Of a stretch of 64,000 nucleotides of DNA, positions 53,094 through 62,078 are shown piece by piece. The stretch is from positions 9,311,510-9,375,509 of the forward strand of contig NZ_AP018178.1 of assembly GCF_002368195.1 (NCBI RefSeq). The letters run 5' to 3'. Below the pieces are notes generated by a model that was not told where the DNA came from, made no database searches, and saw nothing but the letters and a program-made list of their open reading frames with translations. Source of the stretch: Calothrix sp. NIES-2100. GTDB taxonomy: Bacteria > Cyanobacteriota > Cyanobacteriia > Cyanobacteriales > Nostocaceae. Position 1 is the first letter of the stretch. Each line of letters starts with the position of its first letter. A program made the translations under genes and the position numbers.

Positions 53094-54380
53094 CTACTTA
53101 TCAGATTTTGTGACTTCAAATTGTTTGCCTTTTGGCTTCAAAGTAAAGTGGGTAGACGATTGTAGAAATTTAGTAAAATTAGAACCAAGTTTTAACTTTT
53201 TGACAATTGAATTAGGAGACTGTCCGCATACTTTTTGTAATTCTGTCCCTAGTATAGATACAGATAAATTAGTTGTTGGAGACTGAGATTGCATCCTATT
53301 AATAATCTCTAACAGTAGTTTTTCTAAATCTTCTTTTGAGCCAATATCTTTAGGAGAACTGACTATTTCTACACTATTTATAGCCTCTGTTGAATTGATT
53401 TTCTCTGAAGATGCTGTGGCTTGATCGTCTTGAGTTGACTTTTTCTTATTAAATTGCAGATTACATCTTTCTTGAAAAAGATTGGCGATCGCCATCAAAT
53501 CGCTTAATCTAGAACTAATTGATTCTTGTTCAGACTTAATTAAATTATCAATTTTTTCAACAACTTTTTCTAAAGAGGGAATTTCCGTTACTAGTGGTAA
53601 TGAATAATAGATAAATTTTCCAGTATTGCGGTTTTCTATATATAAAATTTGTGATTGTCTCCGCACCCAATAGACAAGCATACCTTGGTTTTGTAGTTCA
53701 TTGCAGAGGTGGCTTAAAATTCTATCTCCAGAACAGACTAATATTTCTTTAACTGTTGGATAATAACGTGACAGACCCGCACCGAAGGCAATCATTTTCG
53801 CATCAGCACTATCTTTACCCTCTGGCACATGAACAAGTTGATAGCCACGCTCATATAGTTCTATATCCTGCTTGCTATTGCTCGGATTTTTCCAGTTAGC
53901 AAAGGCAATCTTTACCTGTAGAGGATAATTACAAATACTAGCTAAAAAGTTTTCAGCAGGAATATCTAATTTGAGGTTTTCTACATCTAAAAGTAGCAGA
54001 GAAATTCCTCGATCTAATTTAGTTTTGCTTTCAATTTTTTGGTGAATTTTCTGAATAAATTGGGAAAACTCAGGAGATTCCAGCCATTCAGGTGATAAGA
54101 CAGTTTGCAAAAGTTCATTAACTAAAGTTAAAGCAAAAGATTGGTCAACCTCCTCTGTAGCCTTTTCTGTCAGCGAGTTTTCTATCAAAGAAAGTTCTGT
54201 TGCTTCAGCTAAAGGTAATTGAGTATGTCCGTTACTATCTGCAATCAACTGATTTTTCAGGGAATTGACTAATGCAGGCTCAAAAAATTGTTTACGGCAA
54301 TTTTTGCACAAATAATACTGTTTACCGTTCCGACGACCGTTTTTGCGGTATGAAGTTGATTCACATCGGGGACATTTCAT
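53094..54380 (-). CDS. Zinc-ribbon, NYN (PIN-like) and OST-HTH/LOTUS domain protein
   Basis: 428 residues. Residues 1-35 form a transposase-style zinc ribbon (C3, C6, C25, C28 in MKCPRC.. and YYLCKNCRKQFF). About 120-270 is an NYN domain: ISLLLLDVENLKLD, GKDSADAKMIAFG and EILVCSGDRILSHLCNEL, keeping the acidic residues expected of a PIN-like ribonuclease. About 365-428 resembles an OST-HTH/LOTUS RNA-binding domain (LSVSILGTELQKVCGQSPNS, FTLKPKG). A helical, Ser/Glu-rich linker joins them. It probably binds or cuts RNA; the target is unknown. It stands alone. ATG at 54380. Confidence 0.8.
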   Translation of the reverse strand: MKCPRCESTSYRKNGRRNGKQYYLCKNCRKQFFEPALVNSLKNQLIADSNGHTQLPLAEATELSLIENSLTEKATEEVDQSFALTLVNELLQTVLSPEWLESPEFSQFIQKIHQKIESKTKLDRGISLLLLDVENLKLDIPAENFLASICNYPLQVKIAFANWKNPSNSKQDIELYERGYQLVHVPEGKDSADAKMIAFGAGLSRYYPTVKEILVCSGDRILSHLCNELQNQGMLVYWVRRQSQILYIENRNTGKFIYYSLPLVTEIPSLEKVVEKIDNLIKSEQESISSRLSDLMAIANLFQERCNLQFNKKKSTQDDQATASSEKINSTEAINSVEIVSSPKDIGSKEDLEKLLLEIINRMQSQSPTTNLSVSILGTELQKVCGQSPNSIVKKLKLGSNFTKFLQSSTHFTLKPKGKQFEVTKSDK

Positions 54381-54675
54381 CTTGTTATTCAGCTTGTCTT
54401 GTGCTGATAATCACTTCTGTGTGCGCAATCTGAAAAGTTTAATTCATAAATTTTAATATAATGGCCGAGGTAAGTTTTGGGATATTGTTATTTTGTAAAT
54501 ATAAGTAGCTGTCATGAATTGCGTACAAGACAGATGAAAAAGGGAAGCTTGGGCTAGGAACTAGTATTTTTTACTTGGTACACAACAGTTTTTTATGTCA
54601 GTCAATCACGGAAAAATCCCACAACCAAAGATGAAAATCTCTGTTCCCCAAGTTTAAGCGCCTCTATTTTCTAGC

Positions 54676-54728
54676 TAGGTAGGGCATTGTCCACCATATC
54701 TTGGTTATGGTGGACAATGCCCTACCTA
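54676..54728. repeat. Perfect 23-bp inverted repeat
   Basis: The arm 54676-54698 (taggtagggcattgtccacc and so on) is the exact inverse of 54706-54728, with a 7-base loop (tcttggt). It lies 64 bases beyond the stop of the first pstB-like gene. It could be a mobile palindrome or a strong terminator stem without T-run. The rest of 54381-54792 shows no gene. Confidence 0.85.
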
Positions 54729-54792
54729 CACTTAAGCTTCCAGAGCAGATCAGTTTTTCAATAATCAAACCGGATTTTTATATACTACGAGA

Positions 54793-55545
54793 TTAGGTAG
54801 TTTGCAGACACAGGCTACTAAAGATTTTGGAGGTGGTATCAAATTCAACCAAGCGGCCAATCTGACTGTCATTGTTGTCAAAGCAAGCTGTAAAATCTGA
54901 TAAGCGAGTAACCTGGCGCATATTGTGGCTAACAATCACAATTGTGTAATCAGAGCGTAAACTCTGGATTAACTCCTCAACTTTTCTGCTAGCGATCGGA
55001 TCGAGGCCAAAACAAGGCTCATCCATTAAAATAACTTTTGGTTTGACGGCTAACGCACGAGCAATACACAGACGTTGTTGTTGTCCACCAGAAAGCTCCA
55101 AAGCCGATTTGTACAGCTTATTTTTGACTTCATCCCAGAGGTTAGCACTTTTAATCGCAGATTCAATAATTTCATCTAGTTCTGCTTTCGGATGCCATCC
55201 TAAAAGTTTCACCCCATAGGCAATATTATCGTAAATGCTCATGGGAAACAGATTTGGTTCGGGAAATATCATGCTGATTTGGCGACGCACCCGATTTAAA
55301 CTTACACGACGCTCGTAAATATTTTGACCAATAAATTCTACTTTTCCTTCAATTTTTACTTTTTTGTCAGGCTCGGTCATGCGATTGAGAGATTTGAGAA
55401 AAGTAGATTTACCACAATTACTAGGGCCAATAATTGCTGTTACTTTGTTTTGATAAATATCTACTGAGATATCTTCAAGTATCTTTTTATTATCGTAATA
55501 AAAACTAAAATTGCTGACTTTTATGGCTGGGAGTAAGTGATTCAT
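54793..55545 (-). CDS. Divergent PstB-like ABC ATPase, copy 1
   Basis: 250 residues. Closest to PstB, the ATPase of the phosphate transporter. Walker A GPSNCGKST, signature LSGGQQQRLCIARALAV, Walker B VILMDEP and H-loop VIVSHNM are present. The Q-loop reads MIFPEPNLFP, where PstB has MVFQKPNPFP: Gln is replaced by Pro. The D-loop is FGLD in place of SALD. The C-terminus is shorter than PstB and lacks the DYVSG.FG-type tail. Strongly similar to the second minus-strand copy, so a local duplication. It may be a regulator or a partly inactive ATPase. ATG at 55545. Confidence 0.85.
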   Translation of the reverse strand: MNHLLPAIKVSNFSFYYDNKKILEDISVDIYQNKVTAIIGPSNCGKSTFLKSLNRMTEPDKKVKIEGKVEFIGQNIYERRVSLNRVRRQISMIFPEPNLFPMSIYDNIAYGVKLLGWHPKAELDEIIESAIKSANLWDEVKNKLYKSALELSGGQQQRLCIARALAVKPKVILMDEPCFGLDPIASRKVEELIQSLRSDYTIVIVSHNMRQVTRLSDFTACFDNNDSQIGRLVEFDTTSKIFSSLCLQTT

Positions 55546-56311
55546 GTTGATTAATGTGCGATCGCAAACTGGATTGAGCAGAACGGTTAATTGTTTAGTT
55601 TTTATGAAGTTAAGTAGAAATGCACAAAGACACTGAATAAAAAACCCAATTATGTAACCGGGACTAAATGTCGCTCAAACTCTCTTATTGTCCGCCTTAC
55701 GCCTAGAAAGCAGTAGCAGACTTTCTCACTTGTACCCATTTATTCACGACAATTGCGTAAAGTTTTTATAAACTTTACAGAAAAAATATAAAAAAATTAT
55801 AATCCTACAGATAAATACAGATATATACAGATATATACAGATAATTAATCTCTACTTCTCAAAGGTAAAAATATTCTTATCCGATTTATCAGTAGTTCAA
55901 ATTAATTACACAGAACACGCTTAACGATTTAGCCGTTATGTGTCATTAATGTCATATCTATATATCCGTAGGAATAATTATTATATATATAGCTGATGCA
56001 TATATCCTTGGTATGTCCTTGATGTGAAGGCCTGGTTGCAATTCCAGCCATGATGGCGCATCCTAGCTCATGCTTCTCATCAAAAACTTCATCATCTTTG
56101 AGATCTAATAACTAGTCTTCAATAAAATTAAATTGGGGAATGTAAGAGAATAAGAAACAACGGATACTATTGCTATTTCCAATTATTAATTTGCGAAGGT
56201 AGATAGTATCGCTGCCGAGTAAGTCAAAAGTCAAAAGTCAAAAGCTTAATACATCAAGGCTTGTGACTGTTTGAAATGGTAGCTTTATTTACGCCGTGTT
56301 GTACTAGTAAC
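55546..56311. other. AT-rich spacer between the two pstB-like copies
   Basis: 766 bases without a gene. Three tandem gatatatacagata-type units (55806-55846), TA-rich palindromic DNA (55955-56010) and three aagtcaa heptamers (56222-56243). Confidence 0.6.
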
Positions 56312-57091
56312 TTAATTTAGACGGGTTAAAACGTAGTCGCGTGTACGGTAATCTACCGGATTAGCAAAGATTTTAGCAGTAGTAGCAAATTCAACCAGGC
56401 TACCAATATGATTTTCATTGGTATGAAAAAAAGCTGTAAAATCTGATAAGCGAGTAACTTGCCGCATATTGTGGGTAACAATCACAATTGTGTAATTAGA
56501 GCGTAAACTCTGGATTAGTTCCTCAATTTTCATGCTAGCGATGGGATCAAGTCCAAAACAAGGCTCATCCATTAAGAGAATTTTTGGCTTGACGGCTAAA
56601 GCACGCGCAATACAAAGACGTTGTTGTTGTCCACCAGAAAGATCTAAAGCTGATTTGTGCAGTTTATTTTTTAGTTCATCCCAGAGGTTAGTACTTTTAA
56701 TAGCAGATTCAATAATTTCATCTAATTCTGCTTTCGGACGCCATCCTACAAGTTTCACCCCATAAGCAACATTATCATAAACGCTCATAGGAAATAGATT
56801 TGGTTTTGGCAATACCATACTAATTTGGCGACGCACCCGATTTAAGTTAACACGACGCTCGTAAATATTTTGACTGAAAAATTCTACTTTTCCCTGAATA
56901 CGTACTTCTCCTTCTAGTTCGGCCATGCGATTGAGAGATTTGAGAAAAGTAGATTTACCACAATTACTAGGTCCAATAATTGCAGTTACTTTGTCTTGAT
57001 AGATATCTATTGAGATATCTTCAAGTATCTTTTTCGTATCGTAATAAAAACTAAAATTGCTGACTTTTATGGCAGAGACTAATTTATTCAT
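56312..57091 (-). CDS. Divergent PstB-like ABC ATPase, copy 2
   Basis: 259 residues from ATG 57091 (a GTG two codons upstream is less likely). Same features as copy 1: Walker A GPSNCGKST, signature LSGGQQQRLCIARALAV, ILLMDEPCFGLDP, H-loop VTHNM. The Q-loop reads MVLPKPNLFP, again Pro for Gln. Unlike copy 1 it keeps a PstB-like C-terminal tail (VDYRTRDYVLTRLN). It is transcribed away from pstS; the 540 bases between them should hold promoters for both. The two copies share long blocks of near-identical sequence. Confidence 0.87.
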   Translation of the reverse strand: MNKLVSAIKVSNFSFYYDTKKILEDISIDIYQDKVTAIIGPSNCGKSTFLKSLNRMAELEGEVRIQGKVEFFSQNIYERRVNLNRVRRQISMVLPKPNLFPMSVYDNVAYGVKLVGWRPKAELDEIIESAIKSTNLWDELKNKLHKSALDLSGGQQQRLCIARALAVKPKILLMDEPCFGLDPIASMKIEELIQSLRSNYTIVIVTHNMRQVTRLSDFTAFFHTNENHIGSLVEFATTAKIFANPVDYRTRDYVLTRLN

Positions 57092-57628
57092 GGTCACAAA
57101 GGCGTGATAGCAAATTTGAATGATCAGAAAAGTTAAAATTTCTTTCTCTATGAGATTATTTCTACTCTTTTATTGAGAAAATATTTGTAAATTATTTGTA
57201 AACTTCTATATAGAAGTAAAATATTTTCAATAGTAGAGTCTGTGAGAAGTTGTTAAATACATACTCTGTAAATCGCCTTTGAGCTTTAAACAAGCTATCA
57301 ATTTGTTAACAAACCATAATTTTACTTGCTATAGGACTCTTATTTGATTTGTGCGAAGCTAGGTACACTTTTATTCTTTCTTTCCTGTTCCCTGTTTCCT
57401 CTTCCCGGTTCCCTCCATACGCAAACAGTTTCAAAAATTAAAACGGATTTGATATTACAAGTTACCCTCCATATAACCACTAGTTAACTTTTATATTACC
57501 TGAGTACGTCAAATTTCAGTTAGTGAACTGTTCACTCATATGTTCACTAGCTCTTAAATTTTAAAAATTATTGTGGTTTTGGATTGATTGGGCGGCAATT
57601 GCACGTCCGATAAATGAGGAGTATCCTG
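57092..57628. promoter_or_regulatory. Divergent promoter region of pstS and pstB-like copy 2
   Basis: No gene. agttaactt at 57482-57490 resembles one unit of a cyanobacterial Pho box, but three regular units could not be made out. agtgaac (57522-57528) and gttcact (57530-57536) form a perfect palindrome, and gttcact recurs at 57542-57548; this is a candidate operator about 80-105 bases before the pstS start. Confidence 0.4.
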
Positions 57629-58642
57629 GTGAGCAAAATGAACTTGAAGCTTAATAGCTTGACAGTCTTAGGTTTAATGTCATTGGTCACAGCCACCTTT
57701 GGTTTATCAATGTCTGCGGTTCAGTCCCAAAGTGTTAACACAATTCAAGTAGATGGTTCTAGTACCGTCTTCCCGATTACCGAAGCAGCAGCAGAAGAAT
57801 TTCAAAAGTCCCAAGGGGGTAGAGTTCGAGTTACTGTTGGTATTTCTGGTACTGGCGGCGGCTTCAAAAAGTTTTGTCGCGGTGAGACTGATATATCCAA
57901 TGCTTCTCGTCCTATTCTACAGAAAGAGATTAATGATTGTAAAGCTAATGGCGTTCGTTATGTAGAACTACCAATAGCTTATGATGCTCTAACAGTTGTA
58001 GTTAATCCTCAAAATAACTGGGCAAAGAATCTGACAATTGCTGAACTCAAGAAAGTTTGGGAGCCAGGCGCACAGGGTAAAGTCAATAACTGGAGCCAAG
58101 TGCGTTCAGGATTCCCCAATGCGCCCTTAAAGTTGTTTGGCCCTGGTACTAATTCTGGAACCTTTGACTATTTTACTGAAGCTGTGGTTGGCAAAGCTAA
58201 ATCTAGCCGGGGTGATTTTACTGCCAGTGAAGACGATAATGTTCTTGTACAGGGTATTTCCCGGGATAAAAATGCCCTTGGTTATTTTGGCTATGCCTAT
58301 TACGCAGAGAATAGTAACAAACTGAAGGCTGTAGCAATTAATGGTGTATTGCCTTCGGAAGCTACAGTAAAAAATGGCACTTATACTCCTTTATCTCGTC
58401 CTCTGTTTATCTATGTCAGTTCTAAGGCTATTGATAAACCAGAGGTGAAGCAGTTTGTGAAATTTTATTTGCAGAATGCTGCTAAATTCTCCAAAGAGGT
58501 AAGATATGTTGCCCTACCAGGGTCAGCTTATACTACCGCCCAGAGCCATTTCAGTAAAAAGAGATTTGGTAGCGTATTTGGTGGTAAGGAAGCAGTTGGT
58601 TTAAAAATTAACGAGCTGCTAAGCCGTGATGCTAAGGAATAA
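57629..58642 (+). CDS. pstS: PstS, periplasmic phosphate-binding protein
   Basis: 337 residues from the GTG at 57629, chosen because AGGAG lies 7 bases upstream; ATG 57638 (three codons later) and ATG 57614 are alternatives. A signal peptide (LTVLGLMSLVTATFGLSMSA) is followed by IQVDGSSTVFPITEAAAEEF, the phosphate-binding SGTGGGFKKFCRGETDISNA, YDALTVVVNP, FGPGTNSGTFDYFTEAVVG and a C-terminus that matches the cyanobacterial PstS/SphX group. It delivers phosphate to PstC/PstA. First gene of the pstSCAB operon. Confidence 0.95.
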   Translation: MSKMNLKLNSLTVLGLMSLVTATFGLSMSAVQSQSVNTIQVDGSSTVFPITEAAAEEFQKSQGGRVRVTVGISGTGGGFKKFCRGETDISNASRPILQKEINDCKANGVRYVELPIAYDALTVVVNPQNNWAKNLTIAELKKVWEPGAQGKVNNWSQVRSGFPNAPLKLFGPGTNSGTFDYFTEAVVGKAKSSRGDFTASEDDNVLVQGISRDKNALGYFGYAYYAENSNKLKAVAINGVLPSEATVKNGTYTPLSRPLFIYVSSKAIDKPEVKQFVKFYLQNAAKFSKEVRYVALPGSAYTTAQSHFSKKRFGSVFGGKEAVGLKINELLSRDAKE

Positions 58643-58878
58643 ACCAATTCCTGAATTTTGAATTGAGGTGAATTATAAATATCTCACCCACCTAGCCTCC
58701 CTCTCCTAGCAATAGAGAGAAGAGTAGAAGAAATAATCAGCGTTTTAAGCTTCTGTCTTTCTAGGCGAGAGGTCAAAATTCTGTGCGTCGAACTCAAGTT
58801 AAATTCGCGCAAAATTCAAAATTTATTAAAGGGAGGTTTTTACCTCTCTTTATCTTACTTGCAATTCATATTTCCAGC

Positions 58879-59793
58879 ATGATTGGTACAAAACAAACTC
58901 GACTTTCTCCCAAGCTAATGCGTAATATACGAGAACGGACAATTGAGTTTGTCTTGTTTCTTGCAGCACTTTCTTCTGTGGCGACTACCTTAGCGATTGT
59001 TGCTATTTTAGTTTACGAATCTATATTATTTTTTCAGCAAGTATCTTTATGGAAGTTCCTCACAGATAGCCAATGGACACCGTTGTTTGATGACAAACAC
59101 TATGGGATTTGGCCTTTAGTGTCAGGAACTTTAGTTACCACAGTGGTTGCCTTATTAGTAGCAGTGCCATTAGGTACAATTATTGCAATTTACTTGAGTG
59201 AATTTGCACCACCATTAGTGAGAGAGGTAGTCAAACCAGCTTTAGAATTATTGGCAGGTATTCCCACAGTAGTTTATGGGTATTTTGCATTATTATTTGT
59301 TACACCTTTGTTGCAGGTGATATTGCCAGAACTACCTGGTTTTAATATGTTGAGTGCGGGTTTAGTCATCGGGATTATGATTATTCCCTATGTCAGTTCC
59401 TTGAGTGAAGATGCGATGCGTGCAGTACCAGCAGATTTACGGGAAGGTTCTTATGCAACGGGTGCTACCCGGTTGCAAACAGCTTTGCAAGTTGTATTAC
59501 CAGCATCGATTTCTGGGATATCAGCAGCTTATATTTTAGGAATTTCCCGTGCAGTTGGTGAAACGATGATAGTCGCGATCGCAGCTGGCGGTCAACCCAA
59601 TCTCACCTTGAACCCGATGGAACCAGCTGCAACCATGACTGCTTATATTGTTGCAGTTAGTTTAGGCGACTTACCACATGGAACTTTGGAATACGAGACT
59701 ATCTTTGCTGTGGGACTGACTCTCGTGCTGATGACTTTGGTATTCAACATCATCGGTCATTTCCTCGCCAAGCGCTATCGAGAAATTTATTAG
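58879..59793 (+). CDS. pstC: PstC, phosphate ABC transporter permease
   Basis: 304 residues from ATG 58879, where homology starts (RLSPKLMRNIRERTIEFVLF). The frame extends upstream to a GTG at 58783, which would add 32 basic and hydrophobic residues and cannot be ruled out because ATG 58879 has no clear ribosome site. Six membrane spans; permease motif SYATGATRLQTALQVVLPAS and GISRAVGETMIVAIAAGG mark the coupling loop that contacts PstB. 236 bases after pstS. Confidence 0.93.
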   Translation: MIGTKQTRLSPKLMRNIRERTIEFVLFLAALSSVATTLAIVAILVYESILFFQQVSLWKFLTDSQWTPLFDDKHYGIWPLVSGTLVTTVVALLVAVPLGTIIAIYLSEFAPPLVREVVKPALELLAGIPTVVYGYFALLFVTPLLQVILPELPGFNMLSAGLVIGIMIIPYVSSLSEDAMRAVPADLREGSYATGATRLQTALQVVLPASISGISAAYILGISRAVGETMIVAIAAGGQPNLTLNPMEPAATMTAYIVAVSLGDLPHGTLEYETIFAVGLTLVLMTLVFNIIGHFLAKRYREIY

Positions 59794-59794
59794 T

Positions 59795-59847
59795 TTGTCA
59801 GTTGTCATTTGTCATTAGTTATTTAATTACGAATTACGAATTACGCC
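59795..59847. repeat. Short repeats between pstC and pstA
   Basis: gtcagttgtcatttgtcatta heptamers (59797-59817) and three attacga units (59826-59847) fill the 61-base spacer inside the pst operon. Confidence 0.8.
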
Positions 59848-59854
59848 TTCTATT

Positions 59855-60778
59855 ATGACAACTCAAAATATGCGGCAAGTTCGCAATATTATCAAACGCA
59901 ATAAGCTTACTGAATATATTTTTGGCATCGTTGGTTTATTGTCGATGCTGATTGGGATTGTCACTCTTTTTGCACTCATATTTGATTTATTTAGTGACGG
60001 TGCGCCGCGTCTTTCTTGGCAATTTTTTACTTCTTTTCCCAGCCGCAGGGCAGCAAATGCAGGTATCCTCTCCGCTTGGGTGGGAACGCTTTTAGTAATG
60101 TTAGTAACAGCATCAGCGGCAATTCCTATTGGTCTAGCATCAGGAATTTATTTAGAAGAGTATGCTAAAAAAAATTGGGTTGCCGATTTAATCGAAATTA
60201 ATGTCACCAATTTGGCTGGTGTTCCCTCCATAATTTATGGTTTGTTGGCTTTGGGTTTATTTGTCTATGGTTTCAAGCTTGGCCCTAGTGTAGTAACTGC
60301 GGGGTTGACATTGGCACTGTTAGTGCTACCAGTGGTAATTGTTACCACTCGTGAAGCGTTGCGTGCTATTCCTAATAGTATCCGCGAAGCTGCCTATGCT
60401 ACAGGGGCTTCTAAGTGGCAAATGATTTGGGATCATGTTCTACCTTATTCAACTGGTAGCATTTTCACAGGAATTATTGTGGCTTTAGCACGGGCTATAG
60501 GTGAAACTGCACCTCTAATCACCATTGGCGCACTAACTTTTATTGCCTTTCTACCAGATTCTCCAATTAAAGGCGAGTTTCCTTTTATTTCCTTTTCCTG
60601 GTTATTAGCACCTTTTACTGTTCTACCGATTCAAATGTTCGATTGGGTGTCTCGTCCCCAAGAAGCATTTCAGGTGAACGCCGCAGCCGCAGGTATTGTG
60701 TTAATTGCTATGACTTTGGCTATGAATGCTGTAGCTATTTTTCTCCGCTATCGTTTACGTCAAAAAATCAAATGGTAG
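59855..60778 (+). CDS. pstA: PstA, phosphate ABC transporter permease
   Basis: 307 residues, about six membrane spans. Partner of PstC in the membrane channel. NLAGVPSIIYGLLALGLFVY, YATGASKWQMIWDHVLPYST and ALARAIGETAPLITIGA are the expected permease motifs. ATG at 59855. Its last codons overlap the pstB start by 7 bases, so the two are translationally coupled. Confidence 0.95.
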   Translation: MTTQNMRQVRNIIKRNKLTEYIFGIVGLLSMLIGIVTLFALIFDLFSDGAPRLSWQFFTSFPSRRAANAGILSAWVGTLLVMLVTASAAIPIGLASGIYLEEYAKKNWVADLIEINVTNLAGVPSIIYGLLALGLFVYGFKLGPSVVTAGLTLALLVLPVVIVTTREALRAIPNSIREAAYATGASKWQMIWDHVLPYSTGSIFTGIIVALARAIGETAPLITIGALTFIAFLPDSPIKGEFPFISFSWLLAPFTVLPIQMFDWVSRPQEAFQVNAAAAGIVLIAMTLAMNAVAIFLRYRLRQKIKW

Positions 60779-61566
60779 AAAAAAAATCTTCAACTTTAGA
60801 AAGACCAATCAAAGCTGCGGTTAATTACTTGAATTTCTATTATGGTGGCAAAGTTCACGCTCTCAAGGATATTAATCTACCAGTAGGTGATAAACAAGTA
60901 ACTGCACTGATTGGGCCTTCTGGATGTGGTAAAACTACTTTGTTGCGCTGTTTCAACAGGATGCACGATTTGTATCCGGGAAATCGTTATCGCGGGGAAA
61001 TTACTTTAGAACCGGATGGGATTAATTTATTGAGTAATAAAGTTGATCCAATTGAAGTCCGGATGCGGATTAGCATGGTGTTTCAAAAACCTAATCCTTT
61101 TCCTAAGTCAATTTATGAAAATGTGGCTTATGGTTTGCGGGTGCGAGGTGAATCTAAACGGGCAATTATTGATGAGAAAGTGGAGAAAGCTTTGCGTGGT
61201 GCAGCTTTGTGGGATGAAGTTAAAGATAGGTTGCGGGATTTAGCTTTTAACCTTTCTGGTGGTCAACAGCAACGGCTTTGTATTGCCCGTGCTTTAGCAA
61301 CTGACCCAGAGATTGTATTATTTGATGAGCCAACATCGGCTTTAGATCCGATCGCAACTTCTAGCATTGAAGAGTTAATTACTCAACTTAAGCAAACGGT
61401 TACCATCCTGATTGTAACTCACAATATGCAGCAAGCTGCCCGTGTTTCTGACTATACGGCGTTTATGTATTTAGGTGAGTTGGTCGAGTTTGGTAAAACA
61501 GAGGCGATTTTTAATTACCCAGAAAATAAAAAAACCGCAGATTATGTCAGTGGATTATTTGGGTAA
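60772..61566 (+). CDS. pstB: PstB, phosphate ABC transporter ATPase
   Basis: 264 residues. Canonical PstB: Walker A GPSGCGKTTLL, Q-loop MVFQKPNPFPKSIYENVAYG, signature LSGGQQQRLCIARALAT, Walker B IVLFDEPTSALDP, H-loop IVTHNMQQAA, tail TADYVSGLFG. It powers phosphate import by PstSCA. ATG at 60772 lies inside the end of pstA. It shows the intact Q-loop that the two minus-strand paralogues lack and is clearly the working subunit of this operon. Confidence 0.96.
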   Translation: MVEKKSSTLERPIKAAVNYLNFYYGGKVHALKDINLPVGDKQVTALIGPSGCGKTTLLRCFNRMHDLYPGNRYRGEITLEPDGINLLSNKVDPIEVRMRISMVFQKPNPFPKSIYENVAYGLRVRGESKRAIIDEKVEKALRGAALWDEVKDRLRDLAFNLSGGQQQRLCIARALATDPEIVLFDEPTSALDPIATSSIEELITQLKQTVTILIVTHNMQQAARVSDYTAFMYLGELVEFGKTEAIFNYPENKKTADYVSGLFG

Positions 61567-61710
61567 GGGTCAATAATTCTCCTTGTCCCTCCGTTCGCGC
61601 AGCGTCTCCCCTTGGGAGAAGTTCTGATCGGAGGAAGCCTCCGCTCAGACTTCTCTCCTTGTCTCCCTCATCCCTGAGTGCAATTGACACTAGTAAATTT
61701 GCAAATAGAT

Positions 61711-61753
61711 AAACCCAGCAGGTGTCAGATAATCAGACTGCCTGCCAGGGTTT
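61711..61753 (+). terminator. Possible pst operon terminator
   Basis: aaaccc.gcagg (61711-61722) pairs with cctgc..gggttt (61741-61753), followed by a T-rich tttagtttta. The stem has internal mismatches. 145 bases after pstB. The intervening 61567-61680 contains the cagcgtctccccttgggagaag repeat and cttgtccc repeats. Confidence 0.5.
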
Positions 61754-62078
61754 AGTTTTATATTCTGGCCATGTTTGATCTGGTTAACGCTTATTTGTAA
61801 TAAATAATGCTTTATCCTTATTTAGGTTAACCAAATTGTGCAGCATCAGTCGTTAAGAAAAGTAAAGAAATTGGTTAAGTTGTAGTTAATAGAGAAATAT
61901 CACCTGTTAATAATTTCTTCCATTTTGGAGGGAAAAAATCATGCAGGAATAAACTCACAGGAAGTGTGAAGCGAATTGTGTTCAAGGTAGAAATTTTTGG
62001 GGAATCATCTTAGTTAAGGCTATCGGTGAATTCAGATCTGTGCCAGCAGCCTGCAAAATGAACCAAAATTTCTAGTTT
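61754..62078. other. Intergenic region before the right-edge kinase
   Basis: 325 bases, no gene recognised. A ggagggaaaaaatcatg near 61927 looks like a start site but its frame closes at once. Confidence 0.5.

Noticed and set aside
57092..57628. Clear Pho box before pstS
   Set aside because: Only one TTAAC-like unit was seen; the regular three-unit spacing could not be found by eye.
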